This document shows, piece after piece, positions 45,966-56,948 of a DNA stretch of 64,000 nucleotides. The position numbers and the translations under genes were made by a program. Origin of the DNA: Sanghuangporus weigelae (lineage: Eukaryota > Basidiomycota > Agaricomycetes > Hymenochaetales > Hymenochaetaceae); assembly GCA_033182465.1 (NCBI GenBank), contig CP137324.1, positions 2,108,001 through 2,172,000 on the forward strand, written 5' to 3'. The number at the start of each line of letters is the position of its first letter. Within the stretch, counting starts at the first letter, position 1. The notes under the pieces were generated by a model. That model saw nothing but the letters and a program-made list of their open reading frames with translations. It was not told the origin of the DNA and did not search any database.

Positions 45966-46436
45966 ACACACGGTCGATGTCTTTCCTTGCAGTTTTGACG
46001 TCATCCTCTTCAAGTGACCGATGCGCTGGTCTGGTGAGTGTACCTCTCTCTCAAACTGGGAAGAAACGTAGCTGAAATCCTGGCACGGCTCACAGTCTTA
46101 TCTTCTAATCTGCTTTGATTGCTTTCTCTTGCTATTTCAACAATTCTCTTTGACTTGCCACGCCGCCAAATTCTTTTCTGTAGCTCACGACTATAGTGCA
46201 ATATAGTGTACAATGCCTCTTTCTCGACTTGCTTTTCTGTGACAGCGCGCTATTCATGTCGTTGAAGTATCTTCATTATCAGGTTGCCTACCCGAATATT
46301 CATCTTGCTATATCACCTTGTTTACTATCTCATTGCAACCATACATACACGCATGTGCAATACAAATAACGTTGAATCGCACAATCAACTTGTCGCGTCT
46401 CATACAAATACATTGCACGAACAACGAAAGAGATTG
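45966..46436. other. Convergent intergenic region
   Basis: About 470 bp between the 3' ends of the POT1-like and Apc6 genes. AT-rich; no gene is seen. Confidence 0.5.
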
Positions 46437-49085
46437 TCAACCAATGTTCATCAACCCCTCCTCAATCGGCAGATCTCTCCAGGACGGATTCGAGTGAGCG
46501 ACCTTTGCAGCTTTGATGGCCTGTTGCCTCGACGCCGACTTTACGAACTCCTCCGCTTTCACACCTAGGCTAGAAGCTGGTGAAGTAAGTGGAGGGGCAT
46601 GGTCTAAGCTTGCCTCGAGCGCAAGATTGAGGAGTTCGACGACGTGCCCGTTGACTGGATCAACACTCAGTGACTGTTGACAAAAATCAGGAATTGATTC
46701 AGAAAGAACATCTTTAAGAGAGGGTCTTTGCACATACTTCATGGAACTTTTGAATGGCGTCCTCAAGTCGGCTCATAAGCATGTACGTTTTGCCCATAAA
46801 CGCAAGCGCAGTGGTATGTCGAGGGTCCATATCCAGAACCTTACGATACGACTCACATGCTTCTTGGTATCGCCCCAGTTTTCCGAGCGCTGAGCCTAAG
46901 TTAACGTACGTTGTAGCCCACGTACTATGTGAGCCCTGGGATACGTCTGAGATTTCGAGCGCCTTTTGGAATAGAGAAACCGCGGATTCATAGCTGCAAT
47001 ATGTTAGTATTAAAGTTCGTAAGGTAACTGAGGATACTTACTTTCCCCGGTTGAATGCCATTACGCCTCGTTCATTGTATAACAAAGGATCTCCGTTGCA
47101 CATCTTGTCCGCTGCATTCAGGGCTTCGTCTGCCATATCATAGTTAGAGAGCATAATGTGCTCCATTCCGACGAACATCAAAGGCAGATGTGACCTGAAA
47201 GAGCTTATTTAGTTCAAATGCAACCACCGAAAGGAAACAACTGACCCTGTAAACAGACGAGCACACGTCGAATACGCCGTGACTGCATGGTCATGCTCGC
47301 CTTCGAAGGCAAAGGTATGAGCAAACGCAATCCATGCCGGTGCAAATCGCGGATCCATGAGCGATGTTTTACTGAAGTACGTCCTTGCCTCCGCCCACTT
47401 CTTCGAACTGAGGTACCAAACGCCAACTGCATACCAGCTCATAGCTGCCTCGGGCTCTTTTTCCACCAGTTCGTGAGCTAGGATGAACAGCTTGGGATGT
47501 AAGTGCGGAAGATGGTACATGCAAGCGATATGTAACGGCATGGTATGTTCATGGACGTTCACTAACGATAGGATTCGTTGCGTGATAGTGAAGCAGTCCA
47601 TCCATTTGAACTGAGCATAAGCTGCATCGGCGAAACTGTAGAGAACGTCGACATTGTCTTTGAGCTTAAACTCTTCTACCAGCTGCTGGCGTATAAGCGC
47701 GTGCTCCTCGGCATGCTTATACTTGCGTAATCGAGATGTGTATATGAGTCGAACGAACTCTGCATCTTCGGGTATTTGCTGCTTGTAAGCTAAACTTTGT
47801 ACGAATTCCCATTCTGCAGGAATATCAGCAAATATTTGTGTTTATTTTCAAGAGACCTCGGAGTTTCACCTTCGTCCGCAGTCATCATTTCTCCGCTTAT
47901 CAGCTGATCAAACGCTTCATAGCATTTAACATCCAGCGCCAGAGCCTCCATAAAGGACTCCTTTGCAGACTCCCCGCGATTCAACTTGAGTTTCAGTAGT
48001 CCACGTAGATAACACATTGACGCTTCAATCTAACATCGGTGAGACGCAAGTGCACGTTAGAAACGTTGTATTCACCTTGACACCGCCATCAATGTTAGCT
48101 ATTCGAGGACCAACGCCGTCTGTACCCCTGAAAGGATTGGACTCCCCCAGCATCTCCGTTGCTTCTGCCCATTTTCCTTGTCGAATCTGGCATTGAGCAG
48201 CAAGGTAACGACAAGCGACGCTTAAGTCTACTAAGGTGTATGATCCTCCGGCACGCTCCGTAATAATGTCGGTCCCGCCAGGGATGCGAAACGGAGGCGG
48301 TACGTCCATTCCTGGTATCACGAGCTCCGGTAGGTATGGTCGACGAGGAGGCGGAGGTCCAGCAACATCCTTGCCCTTACCTTTACCTCGGTCCATCCCT
48401 CTGTTCACGATGTTCATGTGATCAAGCATGTTTGGATACGAATGCCCATTTGCCATTGGTGGTTCGTTCTCGTTCTCGTCCTCGTTCTCGTCCTCGTGGA
48501 AAGGTCTGGTAAGGAGACGTTCGGCTCGAGAATATTGATGCATTTGGAAGTAAATCTGAGCTAGCCAGAATGCGTCATTCTTGTCATCTGAGATTGGTTT
48601 AGCTATGACTTCAAAGATGGACCAGAGCACTCACTTGTCCAGCTTAAGACTTTGTCGCCCCAGAATGCGGCCGTTTCGTACAGGTGCTGCCAGATGGAGT
48701 CGTGCCTCCATAATCGCATTCGATCCACCATGGTCCATCCCGCTCTATAGTCATAGCTTTCTTCTTCCACATCAGTTTCCGGAAATACGTCCGCGGTTGT
48801 ATCCTGGGCTAAAGGGTGTGAATCACCGGCGGTCTCCTTGCCCTTACGAAGCCGATGTGGAGAAGAGCGTAAGGGGGATGCCGCCAACATCGAGCGGTTT
48901 GGGTCGAGCGCCTGATTATTCCTAAGCTTGTTCTGATTAGCATTGGCATCCATATATGAATGAACAAGAAAGGTTGGATCGAATGAGAACGAGGAGCTAA
49001 ACGAGCCACGTTTCCGTACGCCTGAAGGCGAAGGTAAGCTCGGAATTGGCGGGATAAAGTAGGTCTGTCTCGGCGGTGTGGCCAT
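46437..49085 (-). CDS. cdc16: Anaphase-promoting complex subunit Cdc16/Apc6 (Cut9)
   Basis: The minus-strand gene starts at 49,085 ([15 protein letters not shown]) and stops at 46,437-46,439. The N-terminal ~100 residues are low-complexity with Ser/Arg-Lys sites. A long TPR superhelix then closely follows the Cdc16 order: [114 protein letters not shown] and [19 protein letters not shown]. These match the known subunit (DVYCFEAFDLL, SWFAVGCYYL, GPAWIAYGHSFAVESEHDQA). An acidic Glu/Asn repeat (DENEDENEN) and a basic patch interrupt the early TPRs, as an insertion. Cdc16 is a scaffold and coactivator-contact subunit of the APC/C ubiquitin ligase, nuclear, and essential for mitotic exit. At least six short introns are present. 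Confidence 0.93.
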
Positions 49086-49389
49086 TATCTTCTACTCCGC
49101 CAAAGTTGTAGGATTGAAGGCGGGGATGGTGGTCGTTGCTTAAGGTCACAGGCCAGGCCAGGAGACGCGCCGAAGTCGCGTCGATCAGAAACGTGACCAG
49201 ACGCGTCCATCATCAATTCCCACAGTTCAGATTTTTCCATCAATTTCCGCTCGTCGTCGTCTTCAACACCGACGATGGGCTCAACAAGAAAATATGTCTT
49301 TTTAGCCGCAATAATCGTGAGCTTATTTCTTAACGAGGGGAAATCAATTATGAAACAGTAAACAGGCTCTCGTTGCATGGCGCGCGTCA
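49086..49389. promoter_or_regulatory. Shared divergent promoter region, Apc6/paraoxonase-like
   Basis: The 304 bp between two ATGs on opposite strands must contain both promoters and 5' UTRs. No clear TATA box is seen. Confidence 0.55.
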
Positions 49390-50625
49390 ATGATCTATTT
49401 CGCGTTCATTCGTCCCCCTCTTCCCGTCCAATATTTCGCAACAGAAAACGGCCTCAAAGAATCTTTGGATCACTGCCACACTCTGAGCTCGGAAGATAAG
49501 CGCCTCAGTCACTGTGAAGACGCGACATTCTGGGACTTTTTAGACGACGAGGGGAACTTAGCGGACCGCAAGCTCATTGCGGGCTGTGATCCCAACAGAG
49601 AGAACTGGAACACGGTCATGGGTCCCCTTAAGGACCCGAACCCGCGAGGAACTCTTTGGGTTATCGATTATGATGAGAAGAAGGAAACTGTTCACGAACT
49701 CAAACTCAAGGGCTATCCTGATGATAACGACTTTCATCCTCTGGGCGTGCAAATTTGGCCGTCAAAGTCAAGTTCCCCATCAAATATGTTCGTCGTGAAC
49801 CATGGACGCTTTAACACCACCATCGAGCAATTCGTAGTTGATCCAAAGAATACGAATCTAGCAAGATACGTGCGGACGATAACGTCTCGTTACTTTATTT
49901 CTCCTAATGCGCTCGCTCTTACCTCACCAACGTCGTTCTTCATCTCAAATGACCACCTTTTTACACGGCGGCTTCCTTCGATCCTCGGGGAGCTGCTCCC
50001 AGTGATCGAAACCATGGGCGGACTTCCATTGGCATTCATCTCTCATGTATCCATCCTTAATGATGCAGCCCCCGGAGCTGCCGTTATCCGACACACAATA
50101 CCAAAGCTCGGCGTTCCTTTCCCGAATGGTATTGCACTATCTCCGGATAATCGAACACTTGCTGTCGCCTCCTCTTCATACGCACGCGTATACTTCTTTA
50201 ATCGGACGCAGAACGAAGACGGCACAGAGAAGCTTACATATACGGACCAAGCTTCTGTACCTTTTGCTCCGGATAATCTGCATTACGATGATGACGGAGT
50301 ACTTCTCGTGGCCGGACATGCGTATTATCCAGCACTGCTTGCTTTGGCGGCTAATAAGACAGGTGAGAATGCGCCCAGCTGGATTGTATCTCTTGCCCGT
50401 CTCGGCGAAGGTGAAAGCGAGCCACAGGATACGGACTTCGATACGGAGGCTCCCTATTCTGCGGCTCGTCGTGTGAATGCTGCGTCTAGACACAAGATCG
50501 AGACCGTATATCAATGCGATGGCGCTGTTTTCGCTGGGAGCACTACTGGTCTGAGGGATTCTCGGACCGGTACTCTGTTTGTTACTGGCCTATATCAGGA
50601 AGGACTATTAGTCTGCCGCCCATGA
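49390..50625 (+). CDS. Paraoxonase/arylesterase-like six-bladed beta-propeller
   Basis: A single open frame of 411 codons. The order of conserved segments follows paraoxonases: DPNPRGTLWVIDYD, FHPLGVQIW, NMFVVNHGR, SPNALALTSPTSFFISNDH, PFPNGIALSPDNRTLAVASS, FAPDNLHYDDDGVLLVAGH and GTLFVTGLYQEGLLVC. The NDH and PNG motifs correspond to calcium-ligand loops of PON1. Cysteines near residues 29 and 409 match the pair that ties the ends of the propeller together in PON1. Family members hydrolyse lactones and aryl esters with Ca2+; the fungal substrate is unknown. The N-terminus (MIYFAFIRPPLP) is not a convincing signal peptide, so an unrecognised upstream exon or a non-secreted form is possible. 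Confidence 0.8.
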   Translation: MIYFAFIRPPLPVQYFATENGLKESLDHCHTLSSEDKRLSHCEDATFWDFLDDEGNLADRKLIAGCDPNRENWNTVMGPLKDPNPRGTLWVIDYDEKKETVHELKLKGYPDDNDFHPLGVQIWPSKSSSPSNMFVVNHGRFNTTIEQFVVDPKNTNLARYVRTITSRYFISPNALALTSPTSFFISNDHLFTRRLPSILGELLPVIETMGGLPLAFISHVSILNDAAPGAAVIRHTIPKLGVPFPNGIALSPDNRTLAVASSSYARVYFFNRTQNEDGTEKLTYTDQASVPFAPDNLHYDDDGVLLVAGHAYYPALLALAANKTGENAPSWIVSLARLGEGESEPQDTDFDTEAPYSAARRVNAASRHKIETVYQCDGAVFAGSTTGLRDSRTGTLFVTGLYQEGLLVCRP

Positions 50626-51935
50626 GTTGAAGGCACCATGGCAAGTTCTCATGCATAGATATCAACGCTCATTCCTATCTTGTCTTTCTTACACCTTGCC
50701 TTTCTATTTCCTCAGCGAACCTAACAAACAAGACATCCAGGCACGGATCTCACTTCGCAGTACCATTTGTATATCATTAAAAATCATTCTCATATCGGTT
50801 CAACCTGATGACACAATCATATCACATTCGTACCGTACTGATGAAATTCCCATGTTGGAGCTACTTCACGTGGAATGAGAATTGCGTGTGATTATTGCCC
50901 CTGTTCAATGGCAATCCCCGGCGATGGGCATAGATGATACAGATGCACCGAGTGTTAAACGTCATGGACACGCTATTCGACCCGCCGGGATGTCATAATT
51001 CCCCGCATTTGCAATGCGAATCCCTTCGACGATCCCGAGAAGTGTGGTCCAAATACACCATAACAACTGCACTCTCAACGTAAAGCGGGCAAGGGAGCTT
51101 AGAAAACTCGTCATCTTATCCCATTTCGTGTTTTGAGTTCTGCCGCCCCCTGCCGAATGGATATATTGCATCAAGTATCACGGTTTTGGCCGAACAGATT
51201 CAAGCTGAATCCGGAGTACCCGATTACGATGACAGTTGGCTCTTCGTAATGACCGGCAAGAAAGTCTTAGTAGTACTTATCTCATTCCTGAAGTGGCTTA
51301 TGCTGCGTTGAGATATGGATTCATATTGAACTTTGTTCATCTAATCTTCGCCATTAAGGACTATGAACCAAACTCATTCTAGCGGCATAACACCGGTGAG
51401 GTGAGGCTGCTTCTTTGGAGAGATACCGGCATCGTGAGGTGTCGGATTGTGGATTCAGTGTTTCACGTGCCGAATTGTGGGGAATGCAAGTAAAATACAG
51501 AACAAATGGTACAATGCAATATAAGCCCCGCACAGCTCTGGGAAAATCTCATTTCGTTTTGATATCCCGTAAGTAGTAACGAGATGGTTAGTAGATAGAC
51601 TCAAGGTTTCCGACTTACAATCGGATTCGGAGCCGGAGTTCCTGACCACAGAGCCTGTGTGATTCGATTATTTCCCTCACGCTCCATTGCTCCTGCGCTC
51701 TTCTCACTCATGAACAAACAACAACTCCTTTAAATGACTACTATCCGTAGTGTATTCTCGTGTCAGAAGCCTATAGTGGTGCGGCTTCATCCGCGGTAAT
51801 CGAGTGCTTGCAAGGATGAATGGACAGCACAGCCATCTAAACCGTCTCGTGATACGGGTTCCGCGCGACTACGCGCGGCACTAATGACGCGCTATGATCT
51901 ACTTGTTATTATTTCACTACCAGTACCGTCCGGCC
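50626..51935. other. Intergenic region, no supported gene
   Basis: About 1.3 kb. Several small minus- and plus-strand frames exist but lack recognisable domains or splice logic. The right part is the upstream region of the Cys-rich gene. Confidence 0.4.
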
Positions 51936-51941
51936 TATAAA
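51936..51941 (+). promoter_or_regulatory. TATA box of the Cys-rich small gene
   Basis: TATAAA lies 96 bp before the ATG at 52,037, and the stretch between is pyrimidine-rich, as in many strongly expressed basidiomycete genes. Confidence 0.55.
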
Positions 51942-52036
51942 GTCTCGAAGCTTGTATATCTGTTTCTCCATCGTTTCGCGTTTCTTCCCGTCTGCCCTTA
52001 GTACTCCGGGTTGCCTTATTCATACTTCTCCTACCA

Positions 52037-52473
52037 ATGTGCAAGTACGAATGGTACGTTCCTGATCCCGTCTAGCCACTTGTGCCTTTGTTCTCATCTT
52101 GCATGCCCTTATTTATTTAGCTTCGGTGACTACTATCGCGGATGCCAAGTTTGTCTTTGGTGGCTCTTGCGATACAATGTTTATCATATCTCATGTATTC
52201 CTTTAGCACACCGTCATACGATATTACTCTGGCGAACGAGCGGATTGTAATTCACCGGATTGCAAAACAAGCTCAGAGCACAGGCACAAAGGAGGAAGGG
52301 ATTGCTTGTGTCCGAAAGTAGTTTTTTTTTAAGAATCACTCTGGATCTTTGTGACTATGTGGTTGATGTACTCTTTCCCCCAGGTACAAGAAGATAATAT
52401 CCGCATCGTGAACATGTTTCAGTTCAAATGTGATATGTGTATGGAAGCGTCTCGTTCACGCAGTCATCGATGA
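52037..52473 (+). CDS. Four-exon, 81-residue Cys/His-rich small protein
   Basis: Built by hand from splice sites: exons 52,037-52,053, 52,121-52,148, 52,207-52,317 and 52,384-52,473, in phase throughout (17+28+111+90 nt). Introns begin GTACGT, GTTTGT and GTAGTT and end TTTAG, TTTAG and CCCAG. The product begins MCKYECFGDYYRGCQ and contains DCNSPDCKTSSEHRH and RDCLCPK, ending with a CDMC pair and a basic tail. It has nine Cys and several His in 81 residues, arranged in pairs that suggest zinc binding. There is no signal peptide, so it is probably intracellular. From memory, short proteins with an N-terminal MC-x-x-x, a Y-x-x-C-x-H and a paired-Cys core are common in Agaricomycetes, with no known function. 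Start, stop and all phases agree, which makes chance unlikely. Confidence 0.7.
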
Positions 52474-53341
52474 GCCCCGCGTACCGTATCCTGGATTTCG
52501 TTTTCTCATTCGATGCCTTCTGATTTATACTGTTCCTAGCCAGCCCGTCATAACCATTCCAGAAGCGAGTCTATCGAAAGCAAAGAACGCTTCTGGTGCA
52601 CGTTCCTGGAGGACGTCCATGTAATCGATGAGACTCAATTACCTCAACTAATTTCTATGTATCCTTTATACCAGCTCGAAACAGCAGATATTTGTACACT
52701 AGTACTGTCATCGCTATCCCTTTCATGCAATCAATCCACTGTATCGCACCCCAATTCCTTTTCCCTTCAAGCTAATCAAGTGTCGTTAGGATTTGTATGA
52801 TATCAGTAGCATTCCAGATAGCCCATCTACCCGCTTTTTGGCATATTCCAAAGACCACCCCTTCTGACCCTGAATGACTGAAGCGCGTGCTCGAATGACG
52901 GCAGAACAGTGCATCCCACATGCAGTCGGGACATTGCGTTATCGCAGAACTGGAAGCTAGAGAGTGTTTAAAAATGCGTGCTTCGAGAAGGGAGAAGGTA
53001 ACGCCAGCAGCCCAAGGTCATCCCAGCAAGTGTGAACCAGCAATCTTGCGGGCTGAAAGGGAAGGTTTCAGAATACATCCGAGTCCTTCACTTCGTCTCT
53101 GTAGCCTTGAGAAGACAGAGCTCAGCGACAGAATATTACATGGCATTATCCGATTCAGAGACGAGTGACGAACCACAGGCTCGGAAATTCCAACAAAGCT
53201 TAGATCTGTCTGCGTCTGTAATAGACGCGTAGATTCTGATGCACGAGGGAAAGAGAAAAGGGGTATTCACATAGCTTGCGCAGCCGCATCCGTGTGAAGC
53301 AGCACCCCACGGTTTACTTCGGAAAGAGCAGTATTCACGCC
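52474..53341. other. Intergenic region, no supported gene
   Basis: About 870 bp downstream of the Cys-rich gene and downstream of the XLF-like gene. A short plus-strand frame ending at 53,232 (MALSDSETSDEPQ) is too small to support. Confidence 0.4.
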
Positions 53342-54887
53342 TCAAAACCTCCTCCCACCTCGTTTTAACGGCTGTCTAACTCCACGTCCGACAATGGGGC
53401 GTGTTCCGCCTGTGGTTCCCTGTGAACCTTGGGAGCGGCCTTTTACCCTCGAGTCTGAGTCCGAGTCAGAGTCAGAGATGCTCGTTATCTTGCTTCTGAA
53501 CTTCTTAGCTGGTGGGGAAGCTGAGTCTGGGGATTGGAGTCGGGATGTCTGGCCTAAAACGGGCGGCTCAGAGATAAGGTTCGCGGGAGGAGTCGCACGA
53601 ACCCTCGAAGCTGAGTCCTGGGATGCCCTCGCCTTCGACGCTAGAACATCTCGTTCATCATCACTATCGCTTTCCGTTTCCGTTTCCGCATCAGCTGCAG
53701 CTGGCTGGACGACTTCCGTCTCAATAGGCGATTTGACGGATTCGGGAGGAACGGCGTTCTGCGCGCCCTGGTGCCACTTCGTATCTCCCGCAGTCGAAAA
53801 CGAAGGGCGAGAAGTCTCATCAAGAGAAGGCGTTATATGAGCACGAAGTGCTTCGACTTGCCCTTCTAAGTTCGGCCTCTCCGTTTCTGACCTGATAGAC
53901 GCTAAAGATGATTTCTCAGTAAAGGCTGAAGAATGTGGCACTGGATATGTTACTAACGCAATGTCTGGACGAACCCGAGAAGTGATGAGATGCGTTGCAG
54001 GGTAGTTGATATTCGAGGGCGTGATAACGTTTGCTTCACGTGAATGTCGGCACTCCGTCGAGCAGTCCGACCAATCTTATCTACAGTCTGAAGGGCGGTG
54101 AGTCGGTGAGTCATAGTGCAGAAATGACATGCTCTTACTTTCTCCAAGTCCCCTTCTGCAAGTTCACTGACAGGATCGGCAGAGTAAAATGAGACATGGG
54201 TGAGGCTTATGAGAGGCAAGATCAAGTGCTTTGATATGACATCCGCAGACGTTTTAGGGCCCAACAGATATGCATCCCAACGCCATTTGAACTTGTCACA
54301 ATCAAGCTCAAAAGCAAGGTCCTCGGAAACGGGGTAAGAGAAAAAGCGGGTAAAGCTATATGCCTTAAACATACCGCGTCACGAGACTCGACAATATCAA
54401 AGTTTGCGTCCGAGATACCACTGGGAGTGTGCAAGTCTCGTATCAGGGACTGAAGCAAAGAGAACGATTGATCGTTATCGTCCAAGTTCGCTGATGGGTT
54501 GCACTGCCGCCAACGACGAACTAACTGGTTCCTTGTCAAGACTGGCAATTATCATCACGTCAAAGGAAGGAGTGGCTAGTATGAACAGAAAATAGACCTT
54601 CTGTCCAAACTGCTTTTGTATCAGTGATGAGTAAGAAACACGTGTTCTTTGTATCACCAGTGCCGAATTTCTGCAAAAAAAAGTTCGATCTCTTGCTTTC
54701 ATGGAACAGAATGCGCCGTACAAAGACTTACAAGAAGATATGGGACTGACTGAGTATTGTCAACTTTTACTAGCCACTCTTTCGACTGTAGTATGCGAGA
54801 GTGTTCCTTCCTCCCGGGCGCCAAGTTAGTATTGGTCCCGAAATTCTCATAAGATGACTCAATACGTACTTCCATGAATTCTTCCAT
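53342..54887 (-). CDS. XLF/Nej1-like non-homologous end-joining factor
   Basis: The start is at 54,887 with a tiny first exon (MEEFME, 18 nt) and a GTACGT intron. The joined exons read SKEWLVKVDNTQSVPYLL, KFGTGDTKNTCFLLITDTKAVW, a helical linker with LLQSLIRDLH, and LAFELDCDKFKWRWDAYLLG followed by ISKHLILPLISLTHVSFYSA. This is the XLF head-domain order ([20 protein letters not shown], then FYWNFHCMLAS and VSQHLIRPLMGMS). The coiled-coil stalk follows (VSELAEGDLEKTVDKIG). The C-terminal ~200 residues are disordered with a Ser/Asp run and end in a basic patch and Phe (LKRGGRRF), like the Ku-binding motif that ends XLF. XLF bridges DNA ends with XRCC4-Lig4 in the nucleus. About five short introns are present. 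Confidence 0.85.
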
Positions 54888-55216
54888 TAGAAAAGCTGTA
54901 AAAATGAGAATGTATGTTGCCGTTGCGCCGAGATGGCAAAACCGTGGCTCAAATCCCACACGTGGAGGGCTGTTCCCGATGACTTGTTTTATTCTTCGGG
55001 GATTAGCTGCTGTTGTGATGGTGAGAAATATCGTTCAGTCTTCTAGAAATTTTCAGTGGTTAGCGCAAACACAACTAGGCACTGTGTGGGGGTTTCTGTG
55101 AGAGAGAGAGGTCGGAGGTTGAACCGAACGAACCATGGGAACTGGCTTACTAAGCAGAATTCTTACGTCAAGCCGTTCACTCACACTGTCTTTGTCTTTT
55201 CGTTTCGTCGACCTGG
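54888..55216. promoter_or_regulatory. Shared divergent promoter region, XLF-like/FHA-G-patch
   Basis: The 329 bp between two divergent ATGs contains a short AGAGAGAGAG run near 55,100 and no clear TATA box. Both promoters must lie here. Confidence 0.5.
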
Positions 55217-56428
55217 ATGGAATCATGGCCGACTCTTCCATTAGATTATGACCCATCTCTTGAGGCGCCCGGGTCAGATGTGGATTCCGAATCTGAGACT
55301 CGGACTTGCTCAACTTCCCAGCATCATATATGCTTCAGACTCGTGGTGAAATCCTCTGAGGTACTTGCACGGAAGAGGAGAGTCGCTGTTCTCGATGCAT
55401 ATGAGGAGGTTCAAATTGGACGTGATGCATCCTCTTCTGAGGATATTCCGCGAATTCGCCTCAAGGACATGGAGGTATCAAAGCTGCACGCGACGCTCTT
55501 CTGGGTCCGCGAAAATAAAGTATGGGCCATTGTCGACATGGGTTCCAAACATGGTACATTTGTGAAGTCAGGCTTCTCCAATACCCTGCCTACTATCGAC
55601 AAAAGTACTGCGTCAAGCGATGACTTGGATGCCACTATCCCAGATCCTTCGTTTATACGACTGTCTTCCGAGCGACATGCAAGCAGACCTCGTGCACTAT
55701 ATCATATGGACGAAATACTGTTGGGAAGGACAAACTTCATTATACATATACACCTGTCCGGACTTCCATGCGACGAATGCTGTTCTGAAGGGGGTTTCGA
55801 CATCCCTCTATTTTCCGATCCAAGTAGTTTAAGGGGGCAAACTCAGAAGTCAGTCGACACAGCAGAAGATAAAGCAAGAGCTCCGCGCAACGCCAGAACT
55901 GCCATATCTCATTTAAAAAGGAGCCTGTTGACTCGTCATACGGATACACCCCTCAGGACTATAGCCGGACCTTCGCAGCAGTATGTCGATCGTTCGGCAA
56001 AGCGTCGTGCTCTACATCCATACTCACGGTCGAATTCTCCACCTCCTGGTCTCGCTGTAAATCGCTATTTGGGGCCTTCGCCTTCTGGATTGCGCGTTCC
56101 GCATATTGACACACCAAGAATGCCGGCGACACCATTCGCCATGTCGTTGGATAGGAATTTCGCTTATGATCACAGCCAGTCTTCTACGATCTCTGCACCT
56201 CCTGTACCTATTTCCGACATGAACGTGGGCCATCGGCTCTTGGAGAAGCAGGGTTGGGTCCCTGGTAGTACACTCGGGGTCCCTGCATCCCGTGCATCTA
56301 GCTCGTCTGATAAGGAAGATGTGTACGAAAATACAGAGCGAATGGCGCTTTTGGAACCGATACAAATTTCTACAAATATCGGCAGAAGAGGCCTTGGCAT
56401 GCGGTCGGACCTTTCCAGCAGTCGTTGA
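55217..56428 (+). CDS. FHA and G-patch domain protein (AGGF1-like architecture)
   Basis: A single-exon frame of 403 codons starting MESWPTLPLDYDP. An FHA domain covers about residues 40-115 (VQIGRD, then KLHATLFW, then VDMGSKHGTFV), with the phosphothreonine-binding Arg, His and Asn/Gly-region residues recognisable. A disordered Arg/Ser-rich middle follows. The C-terminus is a G-patch (VGHRLLEKQGWVPGSTLG, then LLEPIQISTNIGRRGLGM). FHA domains bind phosphothreonine and G-patches activate DEAH helicases or bind RNA. The pair in one protein is the layout of AGGF1/VG5Q and related nuclear RNA-processing or DNA-damage factors. It is divergently transcribed from the XLF-like gene. Confidence 0.85.
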   Translation: MESWPTLPLDYDPSLEAPGSDVDSESETRTCSTSQHHICFRLVVKSSEVLARKRRVAVLDAYEEVQIGRDASSSEDIPRIRLKDMEVSKLHATLFWVRENKVWAIVDMGSKHGTFVKSGFSNTLPTIDKSTASSDDLDATIPDPSFIRLSSERHASRPRALYHMDEILLGRTNFIIHIHLSGLPCDECCSEGGFDIPLFSDPSSLRGQTQKSVDTAEDKARAPRNARTAISHLKRSLLTRHTDTPLRTIAGPSQQYVDRSAKRRALHPYSRSNSPPPGLAVNRYLGPSPSGLRVPHIDTPRMPATPFAMSLDRNFAYDHSQSSTISAPPVPISDMNVGHRLLEKQGWVPGSTLGVPASRASSSSDKEDVYENTERMALLEPIQISTNIGRRGLGMRSDLSSSR

Positions 56429-56948
56429 AATGGAGCCAAGAAGTTGGATGGAGAGATATTGCTACCTTCCACAGAACGGAAATTGGTTTGCCAAAGGAAG
56501 TGCTGGGTCGGGGCGAATCCAGTGATGTGTAAGCTCGATGCTGGTTCTCGCACATTGAATTCAGATCAAGATGCATCCCCAGGACCTGCGGCGTGCGAGC
56601 GCGCGCGATCCGACGCATTCCAGTCCGGGAAGCAAGCTTGGAAGCTGCATCTTCTTATACGTGTATTCAAACAAGGAACGACATGCGAAAACTCTGCCCA
56701 CCTCATGTCGTAGTATGACCAGGATTTTGGTCGTGGATGACTTTTTCGAGAACAGTTCGACAGCTTCAGGATGGGAAAAACTGTGAGTGCCATCAAGAAC
56801 ACTGTATTATCAGAAAAGAAGTGAGAAGTCCAATAATGTACCAATACATAGAATACGAAGTTCGTAGAAAACTCAAACTAGGGCATAGGTCTCATGTCTA
56901 TCTACATAGACGGGCATGGGATGCATCCATTGCCCGAGAGCTCAACTC
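56429..56948. other. Convergent intergenic region
   Basis: About 520 bp between two 3' ends. No gene is seen. Confidence 0.5.

Noticed and set aside
45962-45992. Possible extra 31-nt intron at the end of the POT1-like gene.
   Set aside because: Too short for a basidiomycete intron; the TAA at 45,963-45,965 is the simpler end.
52920-53232. Short plus-strand frames before the XLF-like gene.
   Set aside because: No domain, no splice support, and they lie in the 3' intergenic region.
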